Source of the DNA: Paenibacillus crassostreae | GTDB lineage: Bacteria > Bacillota > Bacilli > Paenibacillales > Paenibacillaceae | Reading direction: 5' to 3' | NCBI RefSeq assembly: GCF_001857945.1 | Contig: NZ_CP017770.1 | Location: 4,154,001-4,218,000, forward strand | DNA: 64,000 nucleotides | Shown: in pieces, positions 9,715 through 17,398 of the stretch | Numbering within the stretch: position 1 is the stretch's first letter | Layout of the letters: each line of letters opens with the position of its first letter | Position numbers and translations under genes: made by a program | The notes under the pieces: generated by a model | Told to the model about the DNA's origin: nothing | What the model saw: the letters and a program-made list of their open reading frames with translations, nothing else | The model's database searches: none

Positions 9715-10035
9715 TTGGGAGACAAGCATTTTAAAGAAACAGTTGAGCTAACTTTGAAAGTTATAGGGGGAAAGTGGAAGCCGGTTATACTTTGTCACTT
9801 GACAGAGGGGACGCATCGATTTGGTGAGTTGAAGCGGGAGATGCCTATTACGCAAAAAATGTTAACACAACAATTAAGGGAGCTAGAAGATGACGAGATC
9901 ATCATTCGTAAAGCGTATTCACAAGTACCTCCAAAAGTAGAGTATTCTTTAACGGAGTATGGGCAAACGGTCAAGGAGTTGCTTAATACCCTATCGAGCT
10001 GGGGTGAGAAGCATCAGGAAAGGCTTGAACACTAA
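9715..10035 (+). CDS. hxlR: HxlR family transcriptional regulator (activator of hxlAB)
   Basis: Winged-helix regulator of about 106 residues with the family core ELTLKVIGGKWKPVILCHL, an LTQQLRELEDDEII recognition region and an EYSLTEYG wing. The frame is open from ATG 9697, but no ribosome site precedes that codon, whereas GGAAGGGG precedes TTG 9715 at normal spacing, so TTG is preferred. In Bacillus subtilis HxlR responds to formaldehyde and activates hxlAB; the same order is seen here, with hxlA 140 bases downstream. It follows the GH3 gene closely (about 30 bases) and may also receive read-through from it. Confidence 0.88.
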   Translation: MGDKHFKETVELTLKVIGGKWKPVILCHLTEGTHRFGELKREMPITQKMLTQQLRELEDDEIIIRKAYSQVPPKVEYSLTEYGQTVKELLNTLSSWGEKHQERLEH

Positions 10036-10061
10036 CACTAAATTAGAATCAAATTGCTCTT

Positions 10062-10108
10062 CGTAGTACCCATTTGGTAACTACGTTACATAAAAGTGCG
10101 TACTTTTA
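10062..10108. promoter_or_regulatory. Candidate HxlR operator pair upstream of hxlA
   Basis: Two inverted repeats lie side by side: CGTAGTACC (10062-10070) with GGTAACTACG (10076-10085), one base bulged, and the perfect pair TAAAAGT (10091-10097) and ACTTTTA (10102-10108). A possible -10, TAGAAT at 10127-10132, has no good -35, as expected for an activated promoter. Bacillus subtilis HxlR is known to bind two sites before hxlA; equating these repeats with those sites is inference. Confidence 0.55.
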
Positions 10109-10175
10109 TTATTGATAAAGTGTGGCTAGAATAAGGATTGTTAAGTCTAGAACATTTTAGAGGAGCGAATGACAT

Positions 10176-10808
10176 ATGAAATTACAATTAGCGTTAGACC
10201 TTGTCGATATTCCAGGAGCTATTGAAGTTGTGAAACAAGTCGAGTCTTTTGTTGATATTGTTGAAATTGGTACACCGATCGTTATTAATGAAGGATTACA
10301 CGCGGTAAAAGCTCTTAAAGAAGCCTTTCCTAATATGACAGTACTTGCAGACTTAAAAATTATGGATGCAGGTGGATATGAAGTTATGAAAGCAGTTGAG
10401 GCTGGTGCAGATATCGTCACAATTCTTGGAGTAGCAGAGGATGCTAGTATTAAGGGTGCAGTTGAGGAAGCCAAAAAACATGGTAAGCAAATATTGGTCG
10501 ATATGATTGCCGTGAAGAATCTAGCTGTGCGTGCAGCAGAGGTTGATGCTTTAGGCGTCGATTACATTTGCGTTCATACGGGCTATGATCTTCAAGCAGA
10601 AGGACAAAATTCCTTTGAAGATCTCCGGACGATCAAAGCGGTTGTAAAAAATGCAAAAGTAGCTGTTGCGGGTGGTATTAAACTCAGCACTTTACCGGAA
10701 GTTATTGCAGTTAATCCAGATCTTGTTATTGTTGGCGGGGGTATTACAGGGGAAACCAATATGAGTTCAGCTGCTTCTGAGATGAAGCGACTAATTACCC
10801 AAGGTTAA
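10176..10808 (+). CDS. hxlA: 3-hexulose-6-phosphate synthase
   Basis: Condenses formaldehyde with ribulose 5-phosphate to give D-arabino-3-hexulose 6-phosphate, the first step of the ribulose monophosphate route. At 210 residues it has the same length as B. subtilis HxlA. It is an OMP-decarboxylase-like barrel with MKLQLALDLVDIPGA at the start, the metal-site segment ADLKIMDAG and the phosphate-binding VAGGI and IVGGGIT loops. GAGGAG precedes ATG 10176. It is directly followed by hxlB, 8 bases downstream. In non-methylotrophs the pair detoxifies formaldehyde. Confidence 0.95.
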   Translation: MKLQLALDLVDIPGAIEVVKQVESFVDIVEIGTPIVINEGLHAVKALKEAFPNMTVLADLKIMDAGGYEVMKAVEAGADIVTILGVAEDASIKGAVEEAKKHGKQILVDMIAVKNLAVRAAEVDALGVDYICVHTGYDLQAEGQNSFEDLRTIKAVVKNAKVAVAGGIKLSTLPEVIAVNPDLVIVGGGITGETNMSSAASEMKRLITQG

Positions 10809-10816
10809 TAACGATA

Positions 10817-11374
10817 ATGCAAACGAAACGATACGTTGTTACGGTATTGGACGAGTTGAATAACTCTGCTGATCAACTCGTAGATCAGCAGTTGGAGCTA
10901 CTTGTTGAGCAAATAGGTGAAGCAAAGAGAATATTCGTAGCCGGGGTAGGACGCTCTGGACTTATGATGCGTGCCTTTGCGATGCGACTGATGCACCTTG
11001 GCAAAGATGTATACGTTGTCGGAGAGACTGTTACGAGGAGCCTTGCTAAGGGAGATCTTCTTATTATTGGATCAGGTTCAGGTGAGACGAAGTCACTTAT
11101 TCCAATGGCAGAGAAGGCACAAAGCTTGGAGGCGTGTGTGGCCGTGATGACTTTATCTCCTGTATCTACGGTAAGCAAGCTTTCTAATATTATCGTTACA
11201 ATGCCTGGTGCGTCTAAGGATCAGTTGCACCATGAGGCAGTCACGATTCAACCCATGGGATCACTTTTTGAGCAGATGCTATTACTCATATGCGATGCGG
11301 TTGTTTTACGCCTGATGGAGATACAGTCTTTGAATGGTCAGGCTATGTACGGAAATCACGCTAACTTAGAATAA
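10817..11374 (+). CDS. hxlB: 6-phospho-3-hexuloisomerase
   Basis: SIS-domain isomerase of 185 residues that converts 3-hexulose 6-phosphate to fructose 6-phosphate, feeding fixed formaldehyde into glycolysis. The sugar-phosphate loop FVAGVGRSGLMMRAFAMRL is near residue 40, followed by LLIIGSGSGETKSL, the usual SIS Ser/Thr phosphate site, and the conserved HHEAVTIQPMGSLFEQ region. It is the second gene of the hxlAB operon and is followed by a simple terminator. Confidence 0.95.
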   Translation: MQTKRYVVTVLDELNNSADQLVDQQLELLVEQIGEAKRIFVAGVGRSGLMMRAFAMRLMHLGKDVYVVGETVTRSLAKGDLLIIGSGSGETKSLIPMAEKAQSLEACVAVMTLSPVSTVSKLSNIIVTMPGASKDQLHHEAVTIQPMGSLFEQMLLLICDAVVLRLMEIQSLNGQAMYGNHANLE

Positions 11375-11380
11375 AGATAT

Positions 11381-11406
11381 GGTGGTCCCAAGGGATCACC
11401 TTTTTT
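11381..11406 (+). terminator. Rho-independent terminator of hxlAB
   Basis: GGTGGTCCC (11381-11389) pairs with GGGATCACC (11392-11400) around a two-base gap, with one G-T pair, and is followed directly by six T. Confidence 0.85.
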
Positions 11407-11547
11407 GCATTTAAGTTACCAGTTCGAATCGGCAAACCCTATGCGGAGTTGAATGAGAATATCGGTTAAAGTGAGATATTGTTAATAGATTGGCTATTGA
11501 AATAGGAAGTATAATAGTATAGTTGTATGAAAGAGAGGTAAATAATC

Positions 11548-11928
11548 ATGTCAGAAACATCGGCTGATCAGACGCGAACGAAGCCCCAAGGGAATAATGG
11601 TCCACGTATTCTTCGAGAGAAAGCTACTGTGGCTATTATGATTCAAATGTATTGTATGGGACAAGGGCATATTCGGAATGAGAGTGTTGAGATGGGACCA
11701 GGTGAATTGTGCGCTGATTGTAAAGATCTTTTTCAATACTCCCACTTGCGACTGGCCCTTTGTAAATTTGGTGAGGGTAAAACGACATGTGAGAAATGTC
11801 CAGTTCATTGTTATAAGCCAGACCGACGCCAACAAATTAAAGCCGTGATGAAATATGCTGGACCACGCATGTTATGGAGCCATCCACTAGTAGCACTACG
11901 GCATGCTTTAGATGGGTTTACTAAGTGA
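11548..11928 (+). CDS. ygbA: YgbA-like protein (nitrous oxide-stimulated promoter family)
   Basis: Small cytosolic protein of 126 residues matching the YgbA_NO family: an IMIQMYC segment, then CADCKDLFQY, CKFGEGKTTCEKCPVHCY and AGPRMLWSHPLVALRH. Six of its cysteines are clustered in the central CxxC-type motifs, suggesting metal or Fe-S binding. Family members in enteric bacteria are induced by nitric oxide or nitrous oxide; the biochemical role is unknown. A TATAAT at 11510-11515 is a plausible -10 for its own promoter, but the -35 is weak. No nitrosative-stress operator could be recognised with confidence. Confidence 0.88.
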   Translation: MSETSADQTRTKPQGNNGPRILREKATVAIMIQMYCMGQGHIRNESVEMGPGELCADCKDLFQYSHLRLALCKFGEGKTTCEKCPVHCYKPDRRQQIKAVMKYAGPRMLWSHPLVALRHALDGFTK

Positions 11929-11945
11929 TTGCACAGATTGTTCAC

Positions 11946-11975
11946 TTGTGAATTGGTAGGGCAAGTATGTATAAT
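11946..11975 (+). promoter_or_regulatory. Promoter of the degraded AGCS symporter gene
   Basis: TTGTGA (11946-11951), an 18-base spacer and TATAAT (11970-11975), with TG just before the -10. It points into a leader of about 110 bases that ends in a terminator before the symporter remnant. Confidence 0.65.
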
Positions 11976-11998
11976 GATAAAAATTAGCCGTTTCTGCT

Positions 11999-12092
11999 TG
12001 TGTGAATAGTTTCACTAGTTCGAGAGATAGCTGTGTTATCCTATATCCTGTATCTCTCCAAGGGTCAAAATCAGATGATTTGACTCTTTTTT
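11999..12092 (+). promoter_or_regulatory. Structured leader with terminator (possible attenuator) before AGCS remnant
   Basis: Three hairpins in series: GTGAA/TTCAC (12002-12006 with 12011-12015), GAGAGATA/TATCTCTC (12022-12029 with 12051-12058), and a terminator in which AGGGTCAAAATC (12061-12072) pairs with GATTTGACTCT before a T run. I do not see the conserved glycine riboswitch or T-box sequences, so the signal it senses, if any, is not known. Confidence 0.55.
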
Positions 12093-12402
12093 GTTTTTAT
12101 TATTTTTTAGGAGCACCTCTACTTATTCTAGTCATGGGAATAGGAATTTGGTTGACGATTCGTTTGGATTTACTTCAATTACTTCGACTACCTAACTGCC
12201 TTCTTGGGCAAGATCATTTATTAAGTTGGATGCCATTTGGTTAATTGCAGATATTGTTAATGCATTGATGGCATTCCCTAACTTGATTGCTTTATTAGGC
12301 CATTCTGGTGTTGTTGTTGCTGAGACTCGATTGTATATGGATGCTATAGGCAAGAATAAGCGAAAGAAACCATTTCGTGAAATTAATAGTAAAGTAAGCT
12401 GA
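12090..12402 (+). pseudogene. Remnant of an AGCS family sodium:alanine/glycine symporter, internally deleted
   Basis: Two pieces of one gene are joined. Nt 12110-12193 encode GAPLLILVMGIGIWLTIRL then LLQLLRLP, the first membrane helix of AGCS symporters. From about 12197, in a different frame, the sequence encodes WARSFIKLDAIWLIAD, then NALMAFPNLIALLGHSGVVV and AETRLY up to TGA 12402, the conserved AGCS C-terminus. More than 300 middle codons are missing, with the join near 12194-12200. No start codon with a ribosome site is left. An intact-looking promoter and leader remain in front. Confidence 0.82.
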
Positions 12403-12411
12403 ATTTAAAAG

Positions 12412-12447
12412 CTATGGGGTACGAGGCTTTCCTATACCATGGTTTTT
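12412..12447 (+). terminator. Terminator of the AGCS remnant
   Basis: CTATGGGGTA (12412-12421) pairs with TATACCATGG (12433-12442) with one mismatch and two G-T pairs, followed by TTTTTATATT. Confidence 0.65.
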
Positions 12448-12577
12448 ATATTCTTTGAAGGGATCAAGCTGACATTGTTGAATAATTTAAAGAGACTCTC
12501 AAATTTTAATAATATAATGTATAAGTTGAGTCGTACTAAATTACAAATTCACGATGCTTTTAAGGAGATATAATATC

Positions 12578-13363
12578 ATGCATACACACACCAGTCTTTT
12601 AGAACAATTGCAACAAATGAGAATTAATCAACAAAGTGTCGTCTTAGTTCACTCTTCCATGAAAAGTCTGGGAGAGGTAGAAGGTGGGGCAAATACTGTC
12701 CTTGACGTGTTAGAAGAATATATGAAGGACGGACTTCTTGTACTTCCTACGCATACCTGGGCTAATATCAATGAGAACAATCCTAAATTTTATGTGGAGC
12801 AATCACCTTCGTGCATTGGGATATTACCTGAGTTATTCCGTAAACGACATGGAGTAATTCGCTCTTGGCATCCTACACATTCGGTAGCAGCGAAAGGGCA
12901 AGATGCAGACTGGTTCACAAAAGGTGATGAAGCCTTTGATACACCTTGTGCTAGAGGATCAGCTTGGGGTAAGTTGTTAGATCATCAAGCAACTATTCTG
13001 TTAATTGGCGTGGATTTACGAAGAAATACCTTTATGCATGGAGTAGAGGAATGGCTTGATATTCCAGGTCGCATGACTGAACACCATGAGAAGTTACAGA
13101 CTATTCTAGGTGACGGAACGATTATTGAAGTACCGTCTCGCAGACATTGTGGACAAGCTTGGTCAGAGTATTTCTGGAAGGTCGAGGATGTAATGGTGAA
13201 ACACGGTGCGTTGGTTTTTGGTGAATTAGGCGATGCGGTTGTACGAATATGTGACACGGTCAAGATGACTGACATTCTGACAGAAATGCTCCGCGAGGAT
13301 CCTGATTTATTCTCAGATAATGAACCTTTAAGTCAACATATGAAACAGCTATTTGATAACTAA
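12578..13363 (+). CDS. AAC(3) family N-acetyltransferase
   Basis: Antibiotic_NAT-fold acetyltransferase of 261 residues. Diagnostic segments are VLVHSSMKSLGEVEGG, LVLPTHTW, SWHPTHSVAA, ILLIGVDLRRNTFMHGVEE and the C-terminal DAVVRICD. The frame extends to ATG 12554, but TAAGGAGATA lies inside that extension, so ATG 12578 is the start. Proteins of this family acetylate the 3-amino group of aminoglycosides with acetyl-CoA. Chromosomal copies in soil Bacillales are common and some act on other amines, so resistance is not proven by sequence. Confidence 0.88.
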   Translation: MHTHTSLLEQLQQMRINQQSVVLVHSSMKSLGEVEGGANTVLDVLEEYMKDGLLVLPTHTWANINENNPKFYVEQSPSCIGILPELFRKRHGVIRSWHPTHSVAAKGQDADWFTKGDEAFDTPCARGSAWGKLLDHQATILLIGVDLRRNTFMHGVEEWLDIPGRMTEHHEKLQTILGDGTIIEVPSRRHCGQAWSEYFWKVEDVMVKHGALVFGELGDAVVRICDTVKMTDILTEMLREDPDLFSDNEPLSQHMKQLFDN

Positions 13364-13384
13364 CAAGGAAGAAGGATGAGGTAG

Positions 13385-13672
13385 ATGAGTGATTTGAAGT
13401 GGTTAGAAGATTGGTACGAGAGTCATTGTGATGATGCATGGGAGCATATTCATGTAATAAAGATCGAATCGATCGATACCCCTGGGTGGAGAGTAACGGT
13501 ACCAATACTTGAGACTGAATTAGCGGGGAAGGAATTAAATGAGATCATTATAGATCGGGATGATCATGATTGGGTAAGATGCTGGATCAAAGATGGACAG
13601 TTTGAAGGTGCGGGCGGATTAAGAAATTTAGAAGAAATGATCCACCTTTTTAAAGAATGGGCAGAAGGTTAA
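13385..13672 (+). CDS. Imm53 family immunity protein
   Basis: Acidic 95-residue protein resembling the Imm53 family found next to contact-dependent toxins: it begins LKWLEDWYESHCDDAWEH, followed by IKIESIDTPGWRVTV and an acidic C-terminal half with WVRCWIKDGQFEGAGG. No toxin gene, WXG100 protein or secretion gene lies nearby, so this would be an orphan immunity gene; a role in antitoxin defence is inferred only from the family. It lies 21 bases after the acetyltransferase gene and 35 before the HXXEE gene, probably co-transcribed. Ribosome site GATGAGG is weak. Confidence 0.72.
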   Translation: MSDLKWLEDWYESHCDDAWEHIHVIKIESIDTPGWRVTVPILETELAGKELNEIIIDRDDHDWVRCWIKDGQFEGAGGLRNLEEMIHLFKEWAEG

Positions 13673-13707
13673 CGCAAGGAAGTCAAAGGATCAGGAGATG
13701 ATTTGCA

Positions 13708-14241
13708 ATGGGTTTAACTGACTCTTTCCTGTCGATAGAATCCTTGATGTGGTTATTTCTAGCGGTATTTATGATCCATGATCTAGAAGAAATCATATTT
13801 GTTGAATCCTGGATGAAGAAGAACTTCCCTAGAATTAATAGGTTCATACCAATGATTGCGAGGAAATTAGTCAAGAACATGTCAGAAGTGAAATCATCTC
13901 AGTTTGCGGTTGCTGTCTTCGTGGAGTTCATCGTTTTTATACCCATAACTTATTGGGCAGTTGAGCAGAATCACTATGTTCTATTCGTTGGGTGTAATGC
14001 CCTGATGTTGGTCCATGTATTTACTCATGTAGCACAATCCTTGGTTGTGAAATCGTACACTCCGGGAGTAGTGACAGCGCTAATCATGATCTTACCTTAT
14101 TCGGGATATTTGTTTTATAGAATGATCAACGAAGATCTAGTTACCCTACAAGAGGTGTTGCGATATGCACCGACAGGACTATTTGTACTTCCGCTAGTGC
14201 TACTAGGACATAAGGTAGGTAAGTTCGTGATCCGAGAATGA
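13708..14241 (+). CDS. HXXEE domain-containing membrane protein
   Basis: Membrane protein of 177 residues with about four or five helices. The family name motif is seen as MIHDLEEIIFVESW near residue 25, and conserved HVFTHVAQSLVVKSYTPGVVTA lies mid-protein. A good ribosome site (AGGAGATG) precedes ATG 13708. The family is uncharacterised; the paired Glu and His residues near the membrane look like a metal or active site, which is speculation. Confidence 0.8.
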   Translation: MGLTDSFLSIESLMWLFLAVFMIHDLEEIIFVESWMKKNFPRINRFIPMIARKLVKNMSEVKSSQFAVAVFVEFIVFIPITYWAVEQNHYVLFVGCNALMLVHVFTHVAQSLVVKSYTPGVVTALIMILPYSGYLFYRMINEDLVTLQEVLRYAPTGLFVLPLVLLGHKVGKFVIRE

Positions 14242-14357
14242 TCTGCTACTGCAAACAGCAACGTCCTGTATATACAGTAAGTAATAAAGTTTTGTTAGAT
14301 TGGGAATGTCATTGTTCCCATTTATGTGTTAATATGGATTCAATTGAATACGATTGA

Positions 14358-14445
14358 TCACTAGGGGTGCTATTTAGCTGAGACGGATGTGTTTGATTCC
14401 AAACCCTTTGAACCTGATCTGGATTATACCAGCGTAGGGAAGTGA
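14358..14445 (+). promoter_or_regulatory. TPP riboswitch (THI element)
   Basis: All conserved blocks are present in order: GGGGTGC, GCTGAGA, ACCCTTTGAACCTGATCTGG, ATACCAGCGTAGGGAAG. The closing P1 stem is TCACT (14358-14362) with AGTGA (14441-14445). It precedes tenI-thiO-thiS-thiG-thiF, which it should turn off when thiamin pyrophosphate is abundant. Confidence 0.97.
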
Positions 14446-14516
14446 GCTTGAAAGATTTAGTTATGATAGCTTTGTGTACATTTATTTGTCTGCATTCTAT
14501 GAACTATTGATATTAG

Positions 14517-14550
14517 GCCGCCTTCTATGCTGAAGGTGGCTTTTTGTTTT
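14517..14550 (+). terminator. Intrinsic terminator, expression platform of the TPP riboswitch
   Basis: GCCGCCTTC (14517-14525) pairs with GAAGGTGGC (14532-14540), followed by TTTTTGTTTTTT. It lies between the aptamer and tenI, so TPP binding most likely favours this hairpin. Confidence 0.88.
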
Positions 14551-14598
14551 TTCTGATAATTCAGTAATGTGTCTGAAGAAAAAATGGAAGGGAGTGTA

Positions 14599-15204
14599 AT
14601 GAGGGTGCGAGAATTGCATGTGATTTCGAATGGTCAGTCTGAGTTAGAACACTTTGCAAGGGTAGCGGCACTTATTCATCCCTATGTGACAGCCTTTCAC
14701 TTGCGGGAGAAAACGAGTCAGGCACTGGAGTTATGGAAGGGAGTGATGGCTTTAAGAACGAGTGGAGTACCTCTTAGTAAAGTGATTATTAACGACCGAG
14801 TTGATGTAGCATGCGCGTCTGGCGTAGGGGGTGTTCAGTTAAACTACCAAAGCTTGGAGGTGTGGGCAGTCAGAAATGCTTTCGCCAATATGCGTATAGG
14901 ACGTTCAGTTCATGATGTTCAAGAAGCAGAACAGATGAGTTATCAAGGGGCTGATTATCTAATATATGGACATATATTCCCAACAGATTCTAAGCCAGGA
15001 CAGCTAGCCAGAGGAACGAAGGCATTAGAAGAAGTTGTAAAAAGAGTGCGTGTTCCAGTCATCGCGATTGGTGGGATTAAACCTGAAAATGTGCAGCAGA
15101 TTATGGTAACTGGAGCAGCAGGGATTGCAGTCCTATCTGGAATTACAGCTGCAGACAACCCATTACAGTCAGCGAAGAATTACCGCGATGCTTTAGACAT
15201 TTAA
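14599..15204 (+). CDS. tenI: Thiazole tautomerase TenI
   Basis: ThiE-like barrel of about 201 residues that tautomerises the thiazole phosphate carboxylate made by ThiG. It resembles TenI more than thiamin-phosphate synthase: FHLREKTSQ, VIINDRVDVA, IGRSVHDVQEAEQ, YGHIFPTDSKPGQ with the catalytic-region His, and VIAIGGIKPENV. It is also the first gene of the Bacillus-type order tenI-thiO-thiS-thiG-thiF. The frame opens at GTG 14569, but GGAAGGGAG precedes ATG 14599 at good spacing. ThiE remains a weaker alternative. Confidence 0.85.
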   Translation: MRVRELHVISNGQSELEHFARVAALIHPYVTAFHLREKTSQALELWKGVMALRTSGVPLSKVIINDRVDVACASGVGGVQLNYQSLEVWAVRNAFANMRIGRSVHDVQEAEQMSYQGADYLIYGHIFPTDSKPGQLARGTKALEEVVKRVRVPVIAIGGIKPENVQQIMVTGAAGIAVLSGITAADNPLQSAKNYRDALDI

Positions 15205-15280
15205 TCAAATGCTTCCGATGCTAGTTTTTCGAGGTTACTCAAGATGTACATGCACAAAAACTTTTAGGAGGGTATTCGTC

Positions 15281-16429
15281 ATGGTGAGAAAAGCGGATGT
15301 CATTATAGTGGGTGGGGGAGTGATAGGAAGTTCGATCGCTTATTATATGTCAGCAAGAGGGATGAAAGTTATTCTATTGGAACGAGATCGTCTAGGAAGC
15401 CAAGCATCGAATGCGGCAGCAGGAATGCTTGCAGTGCAAGCGGAAATTACTGAGGCTGGGCCTATGTATGATATGGCGCGTGCCAGCCGGGCATTATTTC
15501 CACAGCTCGCAATGGATCTGAAAGAATTAACCGGAATAGATATTGGCTTGAAGCGTAAAGGAATGTTACGTGTGGCAGCGACTGAGGCAGATGTAGGAGA
15601 AGTTCAACGTATCTTAGATTTTCAAAAGAAAGAGGGGGAACGAGCGGAATGGTTATCAGCAAAACAAGTAAGACAACAGGAGCCAGGTATATCCTCTGAA
15701 ATACAGGGGGCTATGTTTGTAGAAGAAGATAGTCATGTGGATGCACCAGAATTATGTTATGCATATGCAAAAGCTGCGGCGGCGCTCGGAGCACAAATAA
15801 ATGAGTTTACAGAGGTGAAATCGCTTCTTTATACTCAGGGACGAATTACTGGTGTCGTTACAGGTGAAGAAGAACTTTTTGCTGATCAAGTGGTTGTTGC
15901 TTCGGGAACATGGAGCGGTCCACTACTTGCACAGGCTGGACTAACATGTCCGATTTATCCGGTCAAAGGGGAGTGTTTCTCTGTACTGAGTCATTCACAG
16001 TTAATCCAATCGACCATATTTAGTGACGGTTGTTATCTCGTTCCGAAGAAGGGAGGACGGATCGTGGTTGGAGCGACTATGATTGAACATAGTTATGATC
16101 GTAGAGTTACAATAGGTGGGATTTCTAAGTTATTAGAAGCAGCGAAACGTATTCTTCCAGATATTGTCGATGCGGAATGGGAGCAGGCATGGTGCGGGTT
16201 ACGTCCACAGACAATGGATGGGTTACCTTATTTAGGTGAACATCCAAAGTTGAAGGGGTTATATGTAGCAACAGGTCATTATCGCAAAGGAATTCTACTT
16301 AGTCCAATTACAGGTAAGCTTGTTGCAGATTGGGCAGAAGATAAGTCAGAACAGGTACTTTCACTTGCATCCTTTAGAGTGGATCGGCATCAGAATGACC
16401 CGTCTGAAGAGGAAGTGATGTCATTGTGA
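15281..16429 (+). CDS. thiO: Glycine oxidase ThiO
   Basis: FAD enzyme of 382 residues that oxidises glycine to the imine used by ThiG for the thiazole ring. The Rossmann motif VIIVGGGVIGSSIAYYMSARG opens the protein after a short basic start; QASNAAAGML and the C-terminal GLRPQTMDGLPYLGEHP with ATGHYRKGILLSP are typical of the family. AGGAGGG before ATG 15281 marks the start; the upstream extension to 15209 is not needed. Its TGA overlaps the GTG of thiS. Confidence 0.94.
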   Translation: MVRKADVIIVGGGVIGSSIAYYMSARGMKVILLERDRLGSQASNAAAGMLAVQAEITEAGPMYDMARASRALFPQLAMDLKELTGIDIGLKRKGMLRVAATEADVGEVQRILDFQKKEGERAEWLSAKQVRQQEPGISSEIQGAMFVEEDSHVDAPELCYAYAKAAAALGAQINEFTEVKSLLYTQGRITGVVTGEEELFADQVVVASGTWSGPLLAQAGLTCPIYPVKGECFSVLSHSQLIQSTIFSDGCYLVPKKGGRIVVGATMIEHSYDRRVTIGGISKLLEAAKRILPDIVDAEWEQAWCGLRPQTMDGLPYLGEHPKLKGLYVATGHYRKGILLSPITGKLVADWAEDKSEQVLSLASFRVDRHQNDPSEEEVMSL

Positions 16430-16629
16430 AGCTGTATTTGAATGGTGAACAGGTTGAAGTTAATGATAGCTGCATAACAATTAACGCATTATTGGAGGAA
16501 TTCAAGTTAGCGGGCAAGATCGTTATTGTGGAATGGAACCAACGTATTCTGGAGAAATCAGATCATGAGACAACGGGTTTGTCAGATGGAGACCGGATTG
16601 AGATCGTACATTTTGTAGGGGGTGGCTAA
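16426..16629 (+). CDS. thiS: Sulfur carrier protein ThiS
   Basis: Ubiquitin-fold carrier of 67 residues ending in VGGG, the di-glycine tail that ThiF adenylates and that carries thiocarboxylate sulfur to ThiG. The start is like the family ([20 protein letters not shown]-like helix, [14 protein letters not shown]). GTG 16426 overlaps the thiO stop by four bases, giving translational coupling. Confidence 0.94.
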   Translation: MKLYLNGEQVEVNDSCITINALLEEFKLAGKIVIVEWNQRILEKSDHETTGLSDGDRIEIVHFVGGG

Positions 16630-16630
16630 T

Positions 16631-17398
16631 TTGTTAAGGATAGGAACTCATGAATTTAGTTCAAGATTGCTATTAGGAACAGGGAAGTTTCCAAGCTTCG
16701 ATATTCAAAAAGAAGCAGTAGCTGTGTCGGAAGCGCAGATCTTAACATTCGCGGTTAGACGGATGAATATATTTGAAGCGACGCAGCCCAATTTCCTAGA
16801 AATGCTTGATGTAAGTCGATTCACATTACTTCCGAATACAGCAGGTGCTAGGACGGCGGAGGAAGCTGTACGCATCGCTAAGTTAGCGAAAGCATCGGGT
16901 CTATGTGACATGATAAAGGTTGAAGTAATTGGTGATTTTAAGAATTTGTTGCCGGATCCACTAGAGACGTTAAAAGCTTCTGAGATGCTATTAGAAGAAG
17001 GTTTCATCGTACTTCCCTATACATCTGATGATGTGTTGTTAGCCAAGAGATTAGAGAAGTTGGGTGTTCATGCTATCATGCCGGGTGCTTCACCAATCGG
17101 ATCAGGTCAGGGAATTATTAATCCATTAAATCTTAGTTTTATTATAGAGCAAGCCGCGATCCCTGTTATTGTTGATGCTGGGATAGGTAGTCCATCGGAT
17201 GCGGCATTCGCCATGGAGCTTGGTGCTGATGCGGTATTACTAAATTCCGCTGTTTCAGGAGCACAGGATCCTATAAAGATGGCTTTGGCGATGAAACTTG
17301 CAATTGAAGCTGGTAGACTAGGATTCGAAGCTGGACGAATACCGAAGAAGCGTTATGCTTCTGCTAGTAGCCCGATGGAAGGATGGAGTAGTACTTGA
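16631..17398 (+). CDS. thiG: Thiazole synthase ThiG
   Basis: Barrel enzyme that forms the thiazole ring from deoxyxylulose 5-phosphate, the glycine imine and ThiS thiocarboxylate. Conserved blocks: [38 protein letters not shown] with the Schiff-base Lys, [26 protein letters not shown] and [18 protein letters not shown] 16622 inside thiS could start the frame, but TTG 16631 follows GGGGGTGG and gives [11 protein letters not shown], matching family N-termini, so TTG is chosen. Confidence 0.94.
   Translation: MLRIGTHEFSSRLLLGTGKFPSFDIQKEAVAVSEAQILTFAVRRMNIFEATQPNFLEMLDVSRFTLLPNTAGARTAEEAVRIAKLAKASGLCDMIKVEVIGDFKNLLPDPLETLKASEMLLEEGFIVLPYTSDDVLLAKRLEKLGVHAIMPGASPIGSGQGIINPLNLSFIIEQAAIPVIVDAGIGSPSDAAFAMELGADAVLLNSAVSGAQDPIKMALAMKLAIEAGRLGFEAGRIPKKRYASASSPMEGWSST

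Noticed and set aside
12002..12244. An 80-residue reading frame as a stand-alone gene
   Set aside because: It runs through two leader hairpins and then covers only the first helix of an AGCS symporter, whose C-terminal part follows in another frame.
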